Source of the DNA: Leishmania panamensis
Taxonomy: Eukaryota; Euglenozoa; Kinetoplastea; Trypanosomatida; Trypanosomatidae
Assembly: GCF_000755165.1 (NCBI RefSeq)
Contig: NC_025877.1
Location: 783,653 to 847,652 of the forward strand
Length of the DNA: 64,000 nt
Reading direction: 5' to 3'
In this document: in pieces, positions 29,248 to 39,119 of the stretch
Position numbering within the stretch: the first letter of the stretch is position 1
How the letters are laid out: every line of letters starts with the position of its first letter
Translations under genes and position numbers: made by a program
Notes under the pieces: generated by a model
Told to the model about the DNA's origin: nothing
The model's database searches: none
What the model saw: only the letters and a program-made list of their open reading frames with translations

Positions 29248-32200
29248 TCACTCATCACGGAACGGTGTGTCGAGGTGGTGAGGTGCAAGAACCTGAAGCA
29301 CCCAAGACAGCTCAAAGGTGCGCAGTGCCCCAAAGTACGGTGAGTTCACGTACCAGCTCTGCGCCAGCGGGAGCTGACCCGCGTACTTGCCATGCTGGAT
29401 GAGACTCCTTGGGCGAATTCCCATCAAAGTACGTAGCGCCTCGTAGGTGGAGTGGATACGGAGGCGATTTTCCTCCACAAAGGCGTTCACTAGGGACACC
29501 GCCTTCACCTTGCCCATTACTCGACCTGGCGGTCTCCATGCGAGGTGATCGCTCTCAAGCGCCGTCCTGCACGACTCCGGCTCCCTGCTCAGCTCTTCAG
29601 CGATGGCCTTGTGGGTTGGATGCTGTAATACACCGAACATCCGCCGCAGTCCGGCCACCTGCGCATCGAGACGACCGCGATGAAGAGCTAAAAGATGCGA
29701 GGCGAGAGCCTGCTGAGAAGTGGGGCTCGCTGCCTCAGTGAAAGTGTCTGCCAATTCTAGAAGCAGAGCTGACGGCGTGCCATACTTGGCAACGGTCACG
29801 ATGCCAGTTTCAACAAGGTCCTGCATACGTTGCTGAAACTCACCAAGCGGCATCGAAAGCCTATTCGCCATTTCGATCTGGTTCAACATGTTTGGTGACA
29901 CGCGGCACAGCTCCAGAACTGCATCAGTGGCGCCGAGCTGCCGAAGAAGAAGACCCACGCCAGCAGCGGTAGAAGAGCCACCTACTGCCACTCTGGCACC
30001 AGTGCGTCGTCGCTTCAGGGGCGTTGCTCTGTTGTGGAGTGTGGCGTTGATGGCTGAGCTTGCCAGTTCCGGGTCACGGTCCCTCTCTGCCTCTTCCTGG
30101 ACCCGTAGAACCTTGTAGCCGAGCGGGTAAGAACCTAAAACGGCCTTGAAGGGGGATGGTACACGGGATGGGGCTGCACATGTAGATAAACCGTCAGCAA
30201 GTGAAGCACCGACGCCGGTTGCAGTGAGCAGCAGGAAAATAACCGTTTCGATGACCTCCTCGCTAAAGCCCAGTTCTGCTGAAAGAGTGGATACAGAAAC
30301 GAGCATGAGTCGCTGCCCGACGTGGGTGGTGGAGCCCGATAAGATTGCACACACAATGGAATGCATCTCGGATGGCGAGAGCAACGCGCCCCACAGTCGG
30401 CACCGGAGGGTGTAGAAGTCGAACGGGTTGTACAGGAGACGGCAGATGCTTGGCGCACCGTCGCGACCCGCCCGACCAATCTCCTGCACGTAGCCCTCTA
30501 TCGAGCTGGGTGCAGAGGCATGGATGACGCTGCGGATGTTGACCTTGTCGACGCCCATGCCAAACGCAATCGTGGCCACCAATACGTCGATCTTGCCGTG
30601 AAGAAACTGCCGCTGGGTAGCGCTTCGCATTGCCCGTGTCAACGCCGCGTGGTAGGAGCGAATCACGACTGCGGTCTCCGCGCCGCGTGGTGCGTCTGTG
30701 TGCTCCTCATTGGAGTTCTCCCCCCTGTCTTCGCTTTCCGTCTGATCAACTGAGCTGCGTTGCTCGCGTGGAAAAGGATACGGCGCTACGTGGAAGACCC
30801 CATGGCGACTTCCCGACGCCGGCGAGTGTGACTGCCCACATTTGGAGGAAAGGAGTCCCGACAATGCGTCTGCATCTGCACGGCTTTGCACGTAAACAAT
30901 CATCGGCTTCGGCAACTGTTGCACCGCCTCGAGGAGCGCGTCCTGTAGCACTCGCGCAGACGGCTCACGAGCCTCGGCAGCGTCGCCCGACGCTGGAGGG
31001 AGGTGGTGAAACGACGCGTGGCGCTCGACTAGGTCTACCACCTGCAGCTCCAGATTCGAACGCCACTGATTGCCGCACGTGACTGTCCACGCAATACCGA
31101 AGCTTGCTTGGATGTCTTGCATGACTGCCTTGGTGGCAGTCGCGGTGAGGCACAGATACGGCACCGCTGCCAGCGACTCCCTCGCGCACATCAACGGTGA
31201 CGCCTCGGGTGCATTCGCTGCTGGGTAGGCAAGTAATGGGCTCCGCAGAACGCGGCTGACGTACATGAAGGTGGGCCGGAAGTCGTAGGCCCAGCCAGAC
31301 ACACAGTGCACCTCGTCCACGCATAGAAGCGCCAGCCGGTGCGCCTGGGACTGCAGGAGGCGCCGTAGCGCGACACTCGCAATGAACTTCTCCGGCGACA
31401 CGAACAGGACGTCGAGTGGGCAGAGCGGAGACTCGAGCTTGGCAAGCACCTCTGCCTCTCGGTCAGCAGCCACTTTCGATGAGAGCACAAAGGCGTTCAA
31501 GTGAGCAATCGCGTTGACTTTTTCTGCCTGGTCCTCCATCAGCGCCAGGAGAGGAGAGACAACAACGCAGAAGCGGCTGAAAAGGTGCGCTGGTAGACCG
31601 GTGCTCGGCAGAGGACCGGCATCACTCGTGCTTCCTATCAGCCCTTCCTTCACCGCCGTCTCGCTTGACTGCTGTAGTGCTGACGTTGCCGCAGCAGCTT
31701 GCCGGCACCACCGTGTGTAGCGGCATTCAAAGAGTAGACGATGGACAAGAATGGGAAACTGGTAGCAAAGCGACTTCCCCCAGCCGGTGGGGCATACGGC
31801 GAGCGTGTTGACGCCAGCGAGAATGGAGAGGCACACCTCTTGCTGATGAGCCTTGAAGGCACCAGTGTCAAAATGGAAGTAGGTGCGCAGCAGGTACGCG
31901 CATGCCGGAAGCGTGTCTCCGTCGCGTTGCGTTGAGGCGGACGACGGCTCCTTGATGGTGCTCGCGAACGTCTTTGCAGCGTCCAGGATCTCTGTGAGCA
32001 TCTGTTCGAGATAGCTTACATCATCTGCCGAGTCAGCACTTTGCGCAGGAGGAGGTGCTGATGACGATGCGAGCGTCTTCGAGAGCGCCAAGTTTGATTC
32101 CGAAACAAGTGATGCTGCGATGCCGTGAGAAGCGTCGCTGATGAGCACGTTGTCCGACGCACGAGAACCGCCCATAGGACAATCAAGTAGGTCTCGTCTG

Positions 32201-32436
32201 GTGCGCTTTTGGGTGTGCAAAAAGCCCACCTGGTTCATGGACATGGTGGCGAGAAACGGAATCAGTTCCTCTGCGTCACTCGACTGGGGTTCTGCGACAT
32301 GGACTAGAGAAGCTTCATCCAGAAAGGTACTCCGCTGCCGCTTGTCGTTGTCGCACAGCGGTGGCTGCTGTGGCGCTGCCGATGGCAGCGAAGATAATGA
32401 TGGCATTTTCTCATCGACGCAGCTGTTGGCGTCCAT
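29248..32436 (-). CDS. RecQ-family DNA helicase, RECQL4-like
   Basis: Protein of 1062 residues from an ATG. RecQ enzymes are 3'-to-5' DNA helicases. Residues 1-150 are low-complexity. Helicase motifs: I, CPTGWGKSLCYQFPIL (about 212-227); II, CVDEVHCVSGWAYDFRP (about 370, DEVH in place of the usual DEAH); III, LTATATKAVM (about 430); V, FGMGVDKVNIRSVIH (about 622-636); VI, GYVQEIGRAGRDGAPS (about 645-660). After motif VI there is no four-Cys zinc-binding cluster of the BLM/WRN type. Instead, CRLLYNPFDFYTLR and LGFSEEVIETVIFLLL line up with the RECQL4 pattern (D-x-P-E-E-x-I-E-T-L-L-x-Y-L-E-L). RECQL4 acts in replication initiation and in nuclear and mitochondrial genome stability. I see no Sld2-like start at the N-terminus. 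RecQ identity is certain; the RECQL4 subgroup is likely. Confidence 0.93.
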   Translation of the reverse strand: MDANSCVDEKMPSLSSLPSAAPQQPPLCDNDKRQRSTFLDEASLVHVAEPQSSDAEELIPFLATMSMNQVGFLHTQKRTRRDLLDCPMGGSRASDNVLISDASHGIAASLVSESNLALSKTLASSSAPPPAQSADSADDVSYLEQMLTEILDAAKTFASTIKEPSSASTQRDGDTLPACAYLLRTYFHFDTGAFKAHQQEVCLSILAGVNTLAVCPTGWGKSLCYQFPILVHRLLFECRYTRWCRQAAAATSALQQSSETAVKEGLIGSTSDAGPLPSTGLPAHLFSRFCVVVSPLLALMEDQAEKVNAIAHLNAFVLSSKVAADREAEVLAKLESPLCPLDVLFVSPEKFIASVALRRLLQSQAHRLALLCVDEVHCVSGWAYDFRPTFMYVSRVLRSPLLAYPAANAPEASPLMCARESLAAVPYLCLTATATKAVMQDIQASFGIAWTVTCGNQWRSNLELQVVDLVERHASFHHLPPASGDAAEAREPSARVLQDALLEAVQQLPKPMIVYVQSRADADALSGLLSSKCGQSHSPASGSRHGVFHVAPYPFPREQRSSVDQTESEDRGENSNEEHTDAPRGAETAVVIRSYHAALTRAMRSATQRQFLHGKIDVLVATIAFGMGVDKVNIRSVIHASAPSSIEGYVQEIGRAGRDGAPSICRLLYNPFDFYTLRCRLWGALLSPSEMHSIVCAILSGSTTHVGQRLMLVSVSTLSAELGFSEEVIETVIFLLLTATGVGASLADGLSTCAAPSRVPSPFKAVLGSYPLGYKVLRVQEEAERDRDPELASSAINATLHNRATPLKRRRTGARVAVGGSSTAAGVGLLLRQLGATDAVLELCRVSPNMLNQIEMANRLSMPLGEFQQRMQDLVETGIVTVAKYGTPSALLLELADTFTEAASPTSQQALASHLLALHRGRLDAQVAGLRRMFGVLQHPTHKAIAEELSREPESCRTALESDHLAWRPPGRVMGKVKAVSLVNAFVEENRLRIHSTYEALRTLMGIRPRSLIQHGKYAGQLPLAQSWYVNSPYFGALRTFELSWVLQVLAPHHLDTPFRDE

Positions 32437-32534
32437 GCGAAACGGGTCCGCACAAAAAACGTCGCCAACGGAAAAGAAATGCGACCTCCAGAAGGGGCTC
32501 GCTTTACGAGCGTGGTGAATGTCTCTTGGATGCT

Positions 32535-32565
<31 letters not shown>

Positions 32566-33158
32566 ACGTGCGCCTGCTCAGGGGCGGCTCTATCCAGCGA
32601 TTTCTATGCAGGTATGTCGGTGGCTATCCGTGGGCACACTGCGAATGCAGCGGTCGCAATTTCTTTTAGGCTCGCCTTTTGTCTGCTTGTCCGGGCAGCT
32701 TCAGTTTGTGTGTGTGTGTGTGTGGAGCCCCCGTTCGGGACAGTGACGCCGGCCGAGAGTGCAAACACAAAGGCACGACAAGAAGAGTCGGTCCCCCTCC
32801 TTTATGAAGCGAAGAAAAAGGAGAGGAAGAGAAGGGAGTGAGACTGCACAAAACGTAAAAGACAAGGCGCACATCAATAGAACGTAGACCCCTTCCATGG
32901 ATCGCAAGTAACGCAACTTGAGAGATTCATGCCGCCACTCACACCCGAGGAGAGGTTGGCAGCCTTGCTACTTCTCCTTCCGACCTACCCACACGCGAGC
33001 AGTCACCTGTGTTGGCTGCGGTTTTCTTCAGATTCGTTGTTGTCAGTACACTCGACATTCTCTACCTCCCCAGTAGCAGCAGTCACTCAGAAAAAAAAAC
33101 ACGCTGCCCCACATGCATGGACACCCAGCAGTTAGCTAGCACTGCGCAAGCATCCGCG
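32437..33158. other. Spacer between RecQ and the 1308-residue gene
   Basis: About 720 bases with no supported gene. It has a (TG)14 tract at 32535-32562 and a shorter one at about 32706-32722, both CA on the sense strand, and an A9 run near 33091. Confidence 0.5.
32535..32562. repeat. (TG)14 microsatellite upstream of RecQ
   Basis: Alternating TG run about 100 bases above the RecQ ATG, read as CA on the sense strand. It is one of many such runs in the spacers of this window. Confidence 0.9.
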
Positions 33159-36100
33159 CTAAATGCCGAATTCCACCTCTGGCAGGACTCGATCCTCCCT
33201 GTCGTGCGCACTCGCCTCATCCTCGTCGTTTTTCTCTCCATTTTCGGCGGCGATGTCGCTATCATCCTCGTTATCCTCCTCACTGCCGTTGTCGGCGCGT
33301 AGTAATTCATTCCGTGACTCAACCAGCATCCTTACGCGCGCTTGAGATTCGCGCAGGTGTACCGCCAGCATTCCTTCCGGGTTGTGAAACGGGTAGTGGT
33401 AGCGGAAGCCGAGAAGGGTGAGCTGCGCCACGTCGTCGTGAATGCGAACAAGGCCACGGTCCCTCATCCGCTCAAAGGCCTCACGTACGTCAGCAAAGCC
33501 AAGTAACTGCACCTGCGACGCCGGCCACACACGAGAGGCCACGCGGAGGTGAAGGATGGGGAGTGCATCAGGTACATGGCCAAACTCATCCCCACCCTCG
33601 TAGCAGAAGAGGTCCATCAACGGCGCAATACGGGCGTGAAAAGACTGCGTGTGGAGCGAGTAAGCGCCCATAATATCTGCCGTTGTCATCGCCAGTGCTG
33701 GAGCCATTTCAGTAGTCTGGCGATAGATGCCTTCTTGATTATCTAGAGGAGGAGTCCTTGCGGTGGTCGAGACCCCGTCCATGACATCTGCCCAGAAGTC
33801 GCGGCGCTCTCCGGTGGCTCGGGGACGCGGTGATGAGGTCCCTGCTGCTTGGTGCTCTGCCTGACGTTCATAAATTGAAGCATTTCCCTCGTTAGCAGCT
33901 GCGTCCTTTGCGTCAGCCTCATCGTTGGCATCCAAAGCGTCATCTTCGCCGAGCATGTCCGACGGCACCTTCGCCTTTCCAGAGACTAAATACTCGAGGA
34001 GGTCATCTGGGGTAATACGGTCCGCAACGGTCCGCAGCGCGTCCCGCACCTCCATCACACGGGCCAAAGGCAGCTGCAGGTGCTCCAAGAACGTTGACAC
34101 GCGGTATTCGCTCGCCAGGCGTCGCTGGCAGGAGGCAAAGCGCCGCTGACGAGCGGCGTCTGCATCTGCACGAGCCTGCACTGCTTTGCGCCGCAGTGTT
34201 TCAAGTGCCACCTGTCGTTTATGCTCCAGTGCCGCTGCGTCCGCACGGAGGCGAGCCACACGGGCATCACGTCGGCGTTGGAGTTCTTCTTGCACCTGCT
34301 GGTGCTCATCAGCCCTCGCGGCGCACTTCGCACCTGCGGCCTCGCAGAAAGCACGATGAGCTTCAGCGAGAGCTTGAATGCTCTGCAGTTGCTCCAGGAT
34401 GCGTCGGCGGCCCTCTGCCTCCTCCTCCTGCCTTGCTGATTTCTCTCTGGCGAGGTACTGCGCCTGCAACCTTCCTACCTCGTCCAGTAAGCGCTGAAGT
34501 CCGTGCTGGGAAAGAGAGGCTGGCACGCACTCGAGCGTCAGGACGCACGTTCGTGGCAGTACTGCCTCACAGGCACATGCGCCTGACGTACGCATGCGGA
34601 TCAGGCTAGTCATCAGCGCCGCGCAGTCGCCGCCGCCCACGGTGGCGGTCGCAACGCACTCCGCTACGTCGGCAAGCACGGCGTGACTCCATTGACTGCA
34701 GAGCACACCAAACAAAAAGGTGTCAGAGGTTGGGTGTAACTCCTGCATCAACGGCGAAGTCTTTGGCGATGGCCCAGTCGCCTTCGCCCCTGCACCCACG
34801 CTCTCTCCACTTGCAGCGGCACGCAAGATTGCTATCCACAGCGCTCGACAGGGAGAGCCCCAGAGCACCTGCGACAGCATCTCAGCAACCGCATTCGACG
34901 TGGGTGGCAGAGAGAGGTATGAAGAGAGCAAGAGAGGCGACATCCACAACAGACTGCCCGTGTCCGCCGTGAGAGCGGTCAGCACCGTTGCTGTCGATGG
35001 TGCACTCAGAAGCTTCCGCATTGACAGCAGGTACGCCATGGCACGACCTTCGGTGTCGCTACACGACGCTGCCATTGCCCACTGCCACATGCCGCACGTC
35101 ACGAAGAGGTTAAAGTTGTGCCACAGGGCGGCGTTGAGGCGCTGCGACTGGTGCTGCAGAAGATAGTCGTACGCACGAACAACACAGTCAAGCGCACGCC
35201 CGTCTTGATTGCGCAAGCTGTGCACGGGACTCAGGCCTTCACTACCTGAAGCTTCTGCGCCAGTGGCCCCCAGCGTTGTCAAAGCAAGACAGGTACAACA
35301 CCCAGAAAGCAGTTTTGAGAGAGGAATAGGGGCTGGCAAAGCTTCCGCTGTGTCACCCGGCTGTCTGCTAGTCGGTGAACCTGATACAGCATTGATGTGA
35401 GAGCTGCTGCAGCCTTTCCCGCTGGCGCTCTGCTGCTTTCTCTTGGACTTCGCAGCGCCACACTTCGCTGACTCTTGTTGTTGCCGCTTTGAGGGTGAAC
35501 AGACGCCTTGATATGGTCTCGGTGCATCCCTCAGAATACCCTCAAGAACGCCAAGTACGCTCCTCTCCAGCAATGAGGCTGATGCTGTGAGTGTCGCCAT
35601 TATCCCATCCGCGTTCTCTGTTTCCCTCTCCAGCTCGCGCACAAGTCCTCCTCGCCACAGTGCCGCTGCGGCCGGTCGAGTCAAGAGTAGATTCCCAAAC
35701 ACCTGGAGAGGCTCCAGTGCCCCTGGCACGGCGCTCCCTTCCACAAGAAGAGCACCTGTCTTTAACTGCACACACACCGAGGACACGAACGCGCTTGATG
35801 ATGGCGCACTGTCGGCGAGTAAGACTGCGTTGGATGCTTTGCAGACGGCAGTGATCAAGTGCGCTTCGGTCACCGACATCGCTGTCCCCATCTCTACAGC
35901 AGCTGGAGAAGACGGGGGAGGTGCGGTGGGAGTTTTATCCCAGCTGAAGTCACAGTACGTGAGGTACAGATACACATACACAAGCAAACTCGCCATGGCG
36001 TCCTCGGCTCCGATAGTCCGTGACATTGCTGCGCAGGCAAGTCGGCGAAAGCGCGCTGCGTCCCACGTTCGACGCGGTACTTCGCGGAACTCGTGGCTAG

Positions 36101-37085
36101 AAAGCAAAGTAACGTGCCCGGCACCCTGCGAGGCTGCGACAACGTCCACGTAGTAGTCCAGCAACGGCGCGTCAAGGCAGGGAAGCAGGGAAGACGGCTT
36201 CAGCTTCGGCACAATGCGGGCCGCGTACACATCCAAGATGCGTCGCGCCAGGTCTCCGTCCCCGGCGACGCAGGCCAGAAATTTGGGTGTGTTGTCAACG
36301 AAGGACTCGAAAACGGCGCGGCACTCGTCGGAGAGCGCTGCACCGATCATGCAGTGCAGGAGGGCACGTGGAACTGCCAAGGTGTTACCACCAACTTCAC
36401 CTCCCCCATTGATACCAGACGCGCTGGTAGGTGGAGAGAGCAAATGCGCTTTCTTCTTATCGCCCTTGTGCGGTGCGACCACTTTTTGTTTCGCACTACC
36501 TTTCCCTTCCTTGCGCGTCGCCCTGTTCCCATCAGCAGACGGCTCGTACGGCGGTGAGCGAAGAAAGCGGCGCATGTACATCGGTGTCAAGCTGTGTGTC
36601 AGCGCCATGAATGTAAAGAGAGTTACTTCGTTCTCCACCTCTGTCTCAGAGTCATCGATTTTCCTCGACGTTTCGGTCGGAGTGGTGGTGACGGCGCACT
36701 TCACAGAGGAGCCGGTCGGTGAGGGAGCCTCTTGAGGGGCAAGCACCTGCACTGCATCCCGCAGCAGGTACGAGATGGGATAGGTGGAGAGAGAGCTGAC
36801 ATGGGCGGCTGCCAGCAGCAGTGGGCGATAAAGATACAGACAGGGCGTGTGGTTCGGCGTACCCTCCCTGAGAGAAGCGCAGAGAATGGGCAACGTCGTC
36901 GTCACCTCGTCCACACCGTCGAGGGACTTCAGCTTGCCGGCCGCGACGACGTTGGCAAGTGTCGCCAGCACTGCTTGTGCCTTGACGACGAGGTCCTCTG
37001 GGGCCTCAACAGGGAAGGGTGGGCGTCCAAGTGCGTCATCAAAGGCTTTAATAGCCCGATACGCCTCTGTCCTCCAGTCCATCAT
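33159..37085 (-). CDS. Unrecognised large protein with central coiled coil
   Basis: Protein of 1308 residues; two consecutive ATGs start it (MMDW). I do not recognise a family. Residues 1-130 and 230-500 are Leu/Ala-rich, probably helical and perhaps repeat-like. Lys/Ser-rich disordered linkers fall near 185-225 and 530-570. A strong coiled coil spans about 870-1000 (Arg/Glu/Ala/Gln heptads such as VQEELQRRRDARVARLRADA). Residues about 1145-1270 look globular, with FHARIAPLMDLFCYEGGDEF, then a possible winged helix ending in AFERMRDRGLVRIHDDVAQL and TLLGFRYHYPFHNPEG. The tail is Asp/Glu-rich. No signal peptide or transmembrane segment is evident. The final helix-strand unit (E-x-M-x-x-x-G-L-V-x-I) resembles PCI or cullin-type winged helices, a weak hint at a scaffold role. 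Confidence 0.8.
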   Translation of the reverse strand: MMDWRTEAYRAIKAFDDALGRPPFPVEAPEDLVVKAQAVLATLANVVAAGKLKSLDGVDEVTTTLPILCASLREGTPNHTPCLYLYRPLLLAAAHVSSLSTYPISYLLRDAVQVLAPQEAPSPTGSSVKCAVTTTPTETSRKIDDSETEVENEVTLFTFMALTHSLTPMYMRRFLRSPPYEPSADGNRATRKEGKGSAKQKVVAPHKGDKKKAHLLSPPTSASGINGGGEVGGNTLAVPRALLHCMIGAALSDECRAVFESFVDNTPKFLACVAGDGDLARRILDVYAARIVPKLKPSSLLPCLDAPLLDYYVDVVAASQGAGHVTLLSSHEFREVPRRTWDAARFRRLACAAMSRTIGAEDAMASLLVYVYLYLTYCDFSWDKTPTAPPPSSPAAVEMGTAMSVTEAHLITAVCKASNAVLLADSAPSSSAFVSSVCVQLKTGALLVEGSAVPGALEPLQVFGNLLLTRPAAAALWRGGLVRELERETENADGIMATLTASASLLERSVLGVLEGILRDAPRPYQGVCSPSKRQQQESAKCGAAKSKRKQQSASGKGCSSSHINAVSGSPTSRQPGDTAEALPAPIPLSKLLSGCCTCLALTTLGATGAEASGSEGLSPVHSLRNQDGRALDCVVRAYDYLLQHQSQRLNAALWHNFNLFVTCGMWQWAMAASCSDTEGRAMAYLLSMRKLLSAPSTATVLTALTADTGSLLWMSPLLLSSYLSLPPTSNAVAEMLSQVLWGSPCRALWIAILRAAASGESVGAGAKATGPSPKTSPLMQELHPTSDTFLFGVLCSQWSHAVLADVAECVATATVGGGDCAALMTSLIRMRTSGACACEAVLPRTCVLTLECVPASLSQHGLQRLLDEVGRLQAQYLAREKSARQEEEAEGRRRILEQLQSIQALAEAHRAFCEAAGAKCAARADEHQQVQEELQRRRDARVARLRADAAALEHKRQVALETLRRKAVQARADADAARQRRFASCQRRLASEYRVSTFLEHLQLPLARVMEVRDALRTVADRITPDDLLEYLVSGKAKVPSDMLGEDDALDANDEADAKDAAANEGNASIYERQAEHQAAGTSSPRPRATGERRDFWADVMDGVSTTARTPPLDNQEGIYRQTTEMAPALAMTTADIMGAYSLHTQSFHARIAPLMDLFCYEGGDEFGHVPDALPILHLRVASRVWPASQVQLLGFADVREAFERMRDRGLVRIHDDVAQLTLLGFRYHYPFHNPEGMLAVHLRESQARVRMLVESRNELLRADNGSEEDNEDDSDIAAENGEKNDEDEASAHDREDRVLPEVEFGI

Positions 37086-37702
37086 GGAAGGTCACTCGAA
37101 GGGGAGATGAGAGAACGCTAAAACAGCCGCGCGTGTGCGCTTCTGACGCCTTTTTGTGTTTACCTTACACGATGCTGAAAGGGCGGCCAATGTGCTGAAA
37201 AGAAAAGGGAAGGAAACAACTAGTCAGCTAACGAGTGACCAGCCGCCCTAACAAACCTCCAACAGTCCTTTGAAGAGTGGGGTGGGTGGGTGGAGGCACC
37301 ACGATGACCGGGCACGCAGACTCTCCAGTTAACCATCCAACAAGGAGTTGAGGGTGATGTATATGGTGAGGGTCGATTATTATTATCTTCACTTTTTTTT
37401 TGCATGTTGTGTGTTCTTTCGCCTTCCCCCTCTTTTCGGCTGTTGTCATTACAGAGCCGCAGTGCATTGGTGAAGGTCGGTCACTGGCACGTACGCAGCG
37501 AGGCTTCGGTAGCCGAAAAGGGACGAAAAGATTTGCCTTGATCGTCTCCTCCCGGCGCCGTGAAAGAGCACAGCGTTCGACGACCTCCACACACCATACT
37601 ATCCCCTATTCCCCACCGCCATTTCTTTCGTCCCCACAGCTGCCCATTCCAATGGCAGCGCAGATGAGAGATCAGAAAGCGAATGGGTAGTCGTACGCAG
37701 TC
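37086..37702. other. Spacer between the 1308-residue and RlmI-like genes
   Basis: About 620 bases with no supported gene. A possible acceptor AG is at 37118-37119 but its pyrimidine tract is weak. A short (TTA)n stretch and a T9 run lie near 37377-37401. Confidence 0.45.
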
Positions 37703-39097
37703 CTACAAGGCAGTATCGATGCTCTCTGTCCTGCCGTTAGAAGGTGACACGCGGAAAACTTGCTCCAGCGCAGGGCCCTCCACTAAATACACCTGCGAGA
37801 ATGAGGCGCTCTCCGCCTCCGGCAGCAAGGGGTAGTCCCAGGAGACAGAGAAGGCGCGGAGAAACTTGAGCCGCAAGTGACATTGCTCCAGTGCGTTGCG
37901 CAGTACATCGGCGAGAGGGCGGCGCGTCATTGGGAGATCTTGGTCGGCTTTGATCTCGTCGCCATCATAGAAAGCCTTGCGACGAGGCAAGAGGTCATGG
38001 ACACCAAGCGGCGCCTCTTCCTGAGCTACGATAAGCACTGTTCCAACGCCGATTACTTTGTTGTTCGCGAGCGAACGCACGAGCTCCACCCACTGGTTGC
38101 TGGTACTGAGAAACTTGGGGTGGCACTCAATATATACGACGTCTTGCTGGTGCCGCACACGCAGCTCGGCGGGATCGCAGCAGACGGTTTCACAGGTCTT
38201 GAACGCGGATGCGGAGTGGTTGCATATGAGGTTTGCCCGCGCCCACTGCAGCGATGCCTCCTCGCGGTGGGCGACTGTGACGTGCTTCGCCGTCATCACG
38301 GCGTGCATCGCCGCCGAGCCGCTGCGGTCGTAGATCGTGAGGACGCGTTTTCCCCTACCGACATCGCGCATCATGCAGCGGATGCGGCGATGGGCGGGGT
38401 TGATGAGAAAGATGTTGTCTGTCGACGACATCCGCATCTCGGGCTTCAGCCAAAGGTGACTCACGCCGCTCTCCACATACATCTGAGGGAGTGGGATGGT
38501 GGGTGTGATGACAGACACCCGCGCCGCATCGCCGAGGGTTGGGGTGTCCAAGAGCACCTCCTCAGCGCCACGGCGAGACAGAAAGTCCAAGAGGGGCGGC
38601 ACGAGCCTCTCCGCCCCAAATGACGTTGCTACGACGCGCACAAAGCACTCCGAGAAAACGTCCACGAAGAGGGACGGCAAACTGTCCGCGTACCCATTAA
38701 TGATGCGGTACGTGTTGCTCTGTGTCTGCGGTATTATACGCCGGCGCCGCTCCCACGCTTCGTATACGCGGGCCATAAAGGAGTCCTCGTTGATCGTTGG
38801 TAAAATTGAGGCCAGGCTCGGTGTCATGTCAAACACGTCTACACGCTGCAGATGTGGCTCGTAGAAGCCCAGAGCCACCAGCAAGCTGTCATCTCGGCGA
38901 ACCTCCACAATCCGACCGGCCTCCAGCTCGCGCTTGGCGAAGTCGACACTACTGGGATGAAAGAGACGTAGTGGCAGATTGCACTGCCGACGCCGTGTCA
39001 TGAGCCGGTGCTGCGTCGGTTGCAGGCGCAGCTGCGGGAATTTATGGGCGGCCTGAATGCGGCTGCCTGCCAGTGGCGCGAGAACCTTTGCGTGCAT
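37703..39097 (-). CDS. RlmI-like (PUA plus Rossmann) methyltransferase homologue, probably inactive
   Basis: Predicted 464 residues from the ATG at 39095-39097; the frame to 39124 begins only at GTG. The order matches bacterial RlmI, a 23S rRNA m5C methyltransferase. A PUA-like start (LRLFHPSSVDFAKRELEAGRIVEVRRDDSL, ALGFYEPHLQRVDVF) comes first. Next is the linker domain with TYRIINGYADSLPSLFVDVF (family: Y-R-x-I-x-G-E-x-D-G-L-P-G-L-x-V-D). A Rossmann domain follows from about 245. Its key motifs are altered: KRVLTIYDRSGSAAMHAVM replaces the usual V-L-N-x-F-x-Y-T-G-x-F, DVVYIECHPKFLS replaces D-P-P-x-F, and GVGTVLIVAQEEA stands where the Cys-bearing T-C-S-C-S strand is expected. The end, WDYPLLPEAES, still follows D-H-P-x-x-x-x-x-P-E. 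The Arg-rich start (HRLMTRRRQCNLPLRLF) could be a mitochondrial presequence. Pseudoenzyme status is inferred by eye. Confidence 0.75.
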   Translation of the reverse strand: MHAKVLAPLAGSRIQAAHKFPQLRLQPTQHRLMTRRRQCNLPLRLFHPSSVDFAKRELEAGRIVEVRRDDSLLVALGFYEPHLQRVDVFDMTPSLASILPTINEDSFMARVYEAWERRRRIIPQTQSNTYRIINGYADSLPSLFVDVFSECFVRVVATSFGAERLVPPLLDFLSRRGAEEVLLDTPTLGDAARVSVITPTIPLPQMYVESGVSHLWLKPEMRMSSTDNIFLINPAHRRIRCMMRDVGRGKRVLTIYDRSGSAAMHAVMTAKHVTVAHREEASLQWARANLICNHSASAFKTCETVCCDPAELRVRHQQDVVYIECHPKFLSTSNQWVELVRSLANNKVIGVGTVLIVAQEEAPLGVHDLLPRRKAFYDGDEIKADQDLPMTRRPLADVLRNALEQCHLRLKFLRAFSVSWDYPLLPEAESASFSQVYLVEGPALEQVFRVSPSNGRTESIDTAL

Positions 39098-39117
39098 GCT
39101 GATGGAGAACTGTAACG

Positions 39118-39119
39118 CT
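39118..39119 (-). promoter_or_regulatory. Candidate spliced-leader acceptor AG, RlmI-like gene
   Basis: A T/C tract on the sense strand (about 39125-39145, CCTCTCTTTGTTTCTCTCCC) is followed by this AG, 20 bases above the ATG at 39097. It lies downstream of the GTG at 39124, so the ATG is the likely start. Confidence 0.5.
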
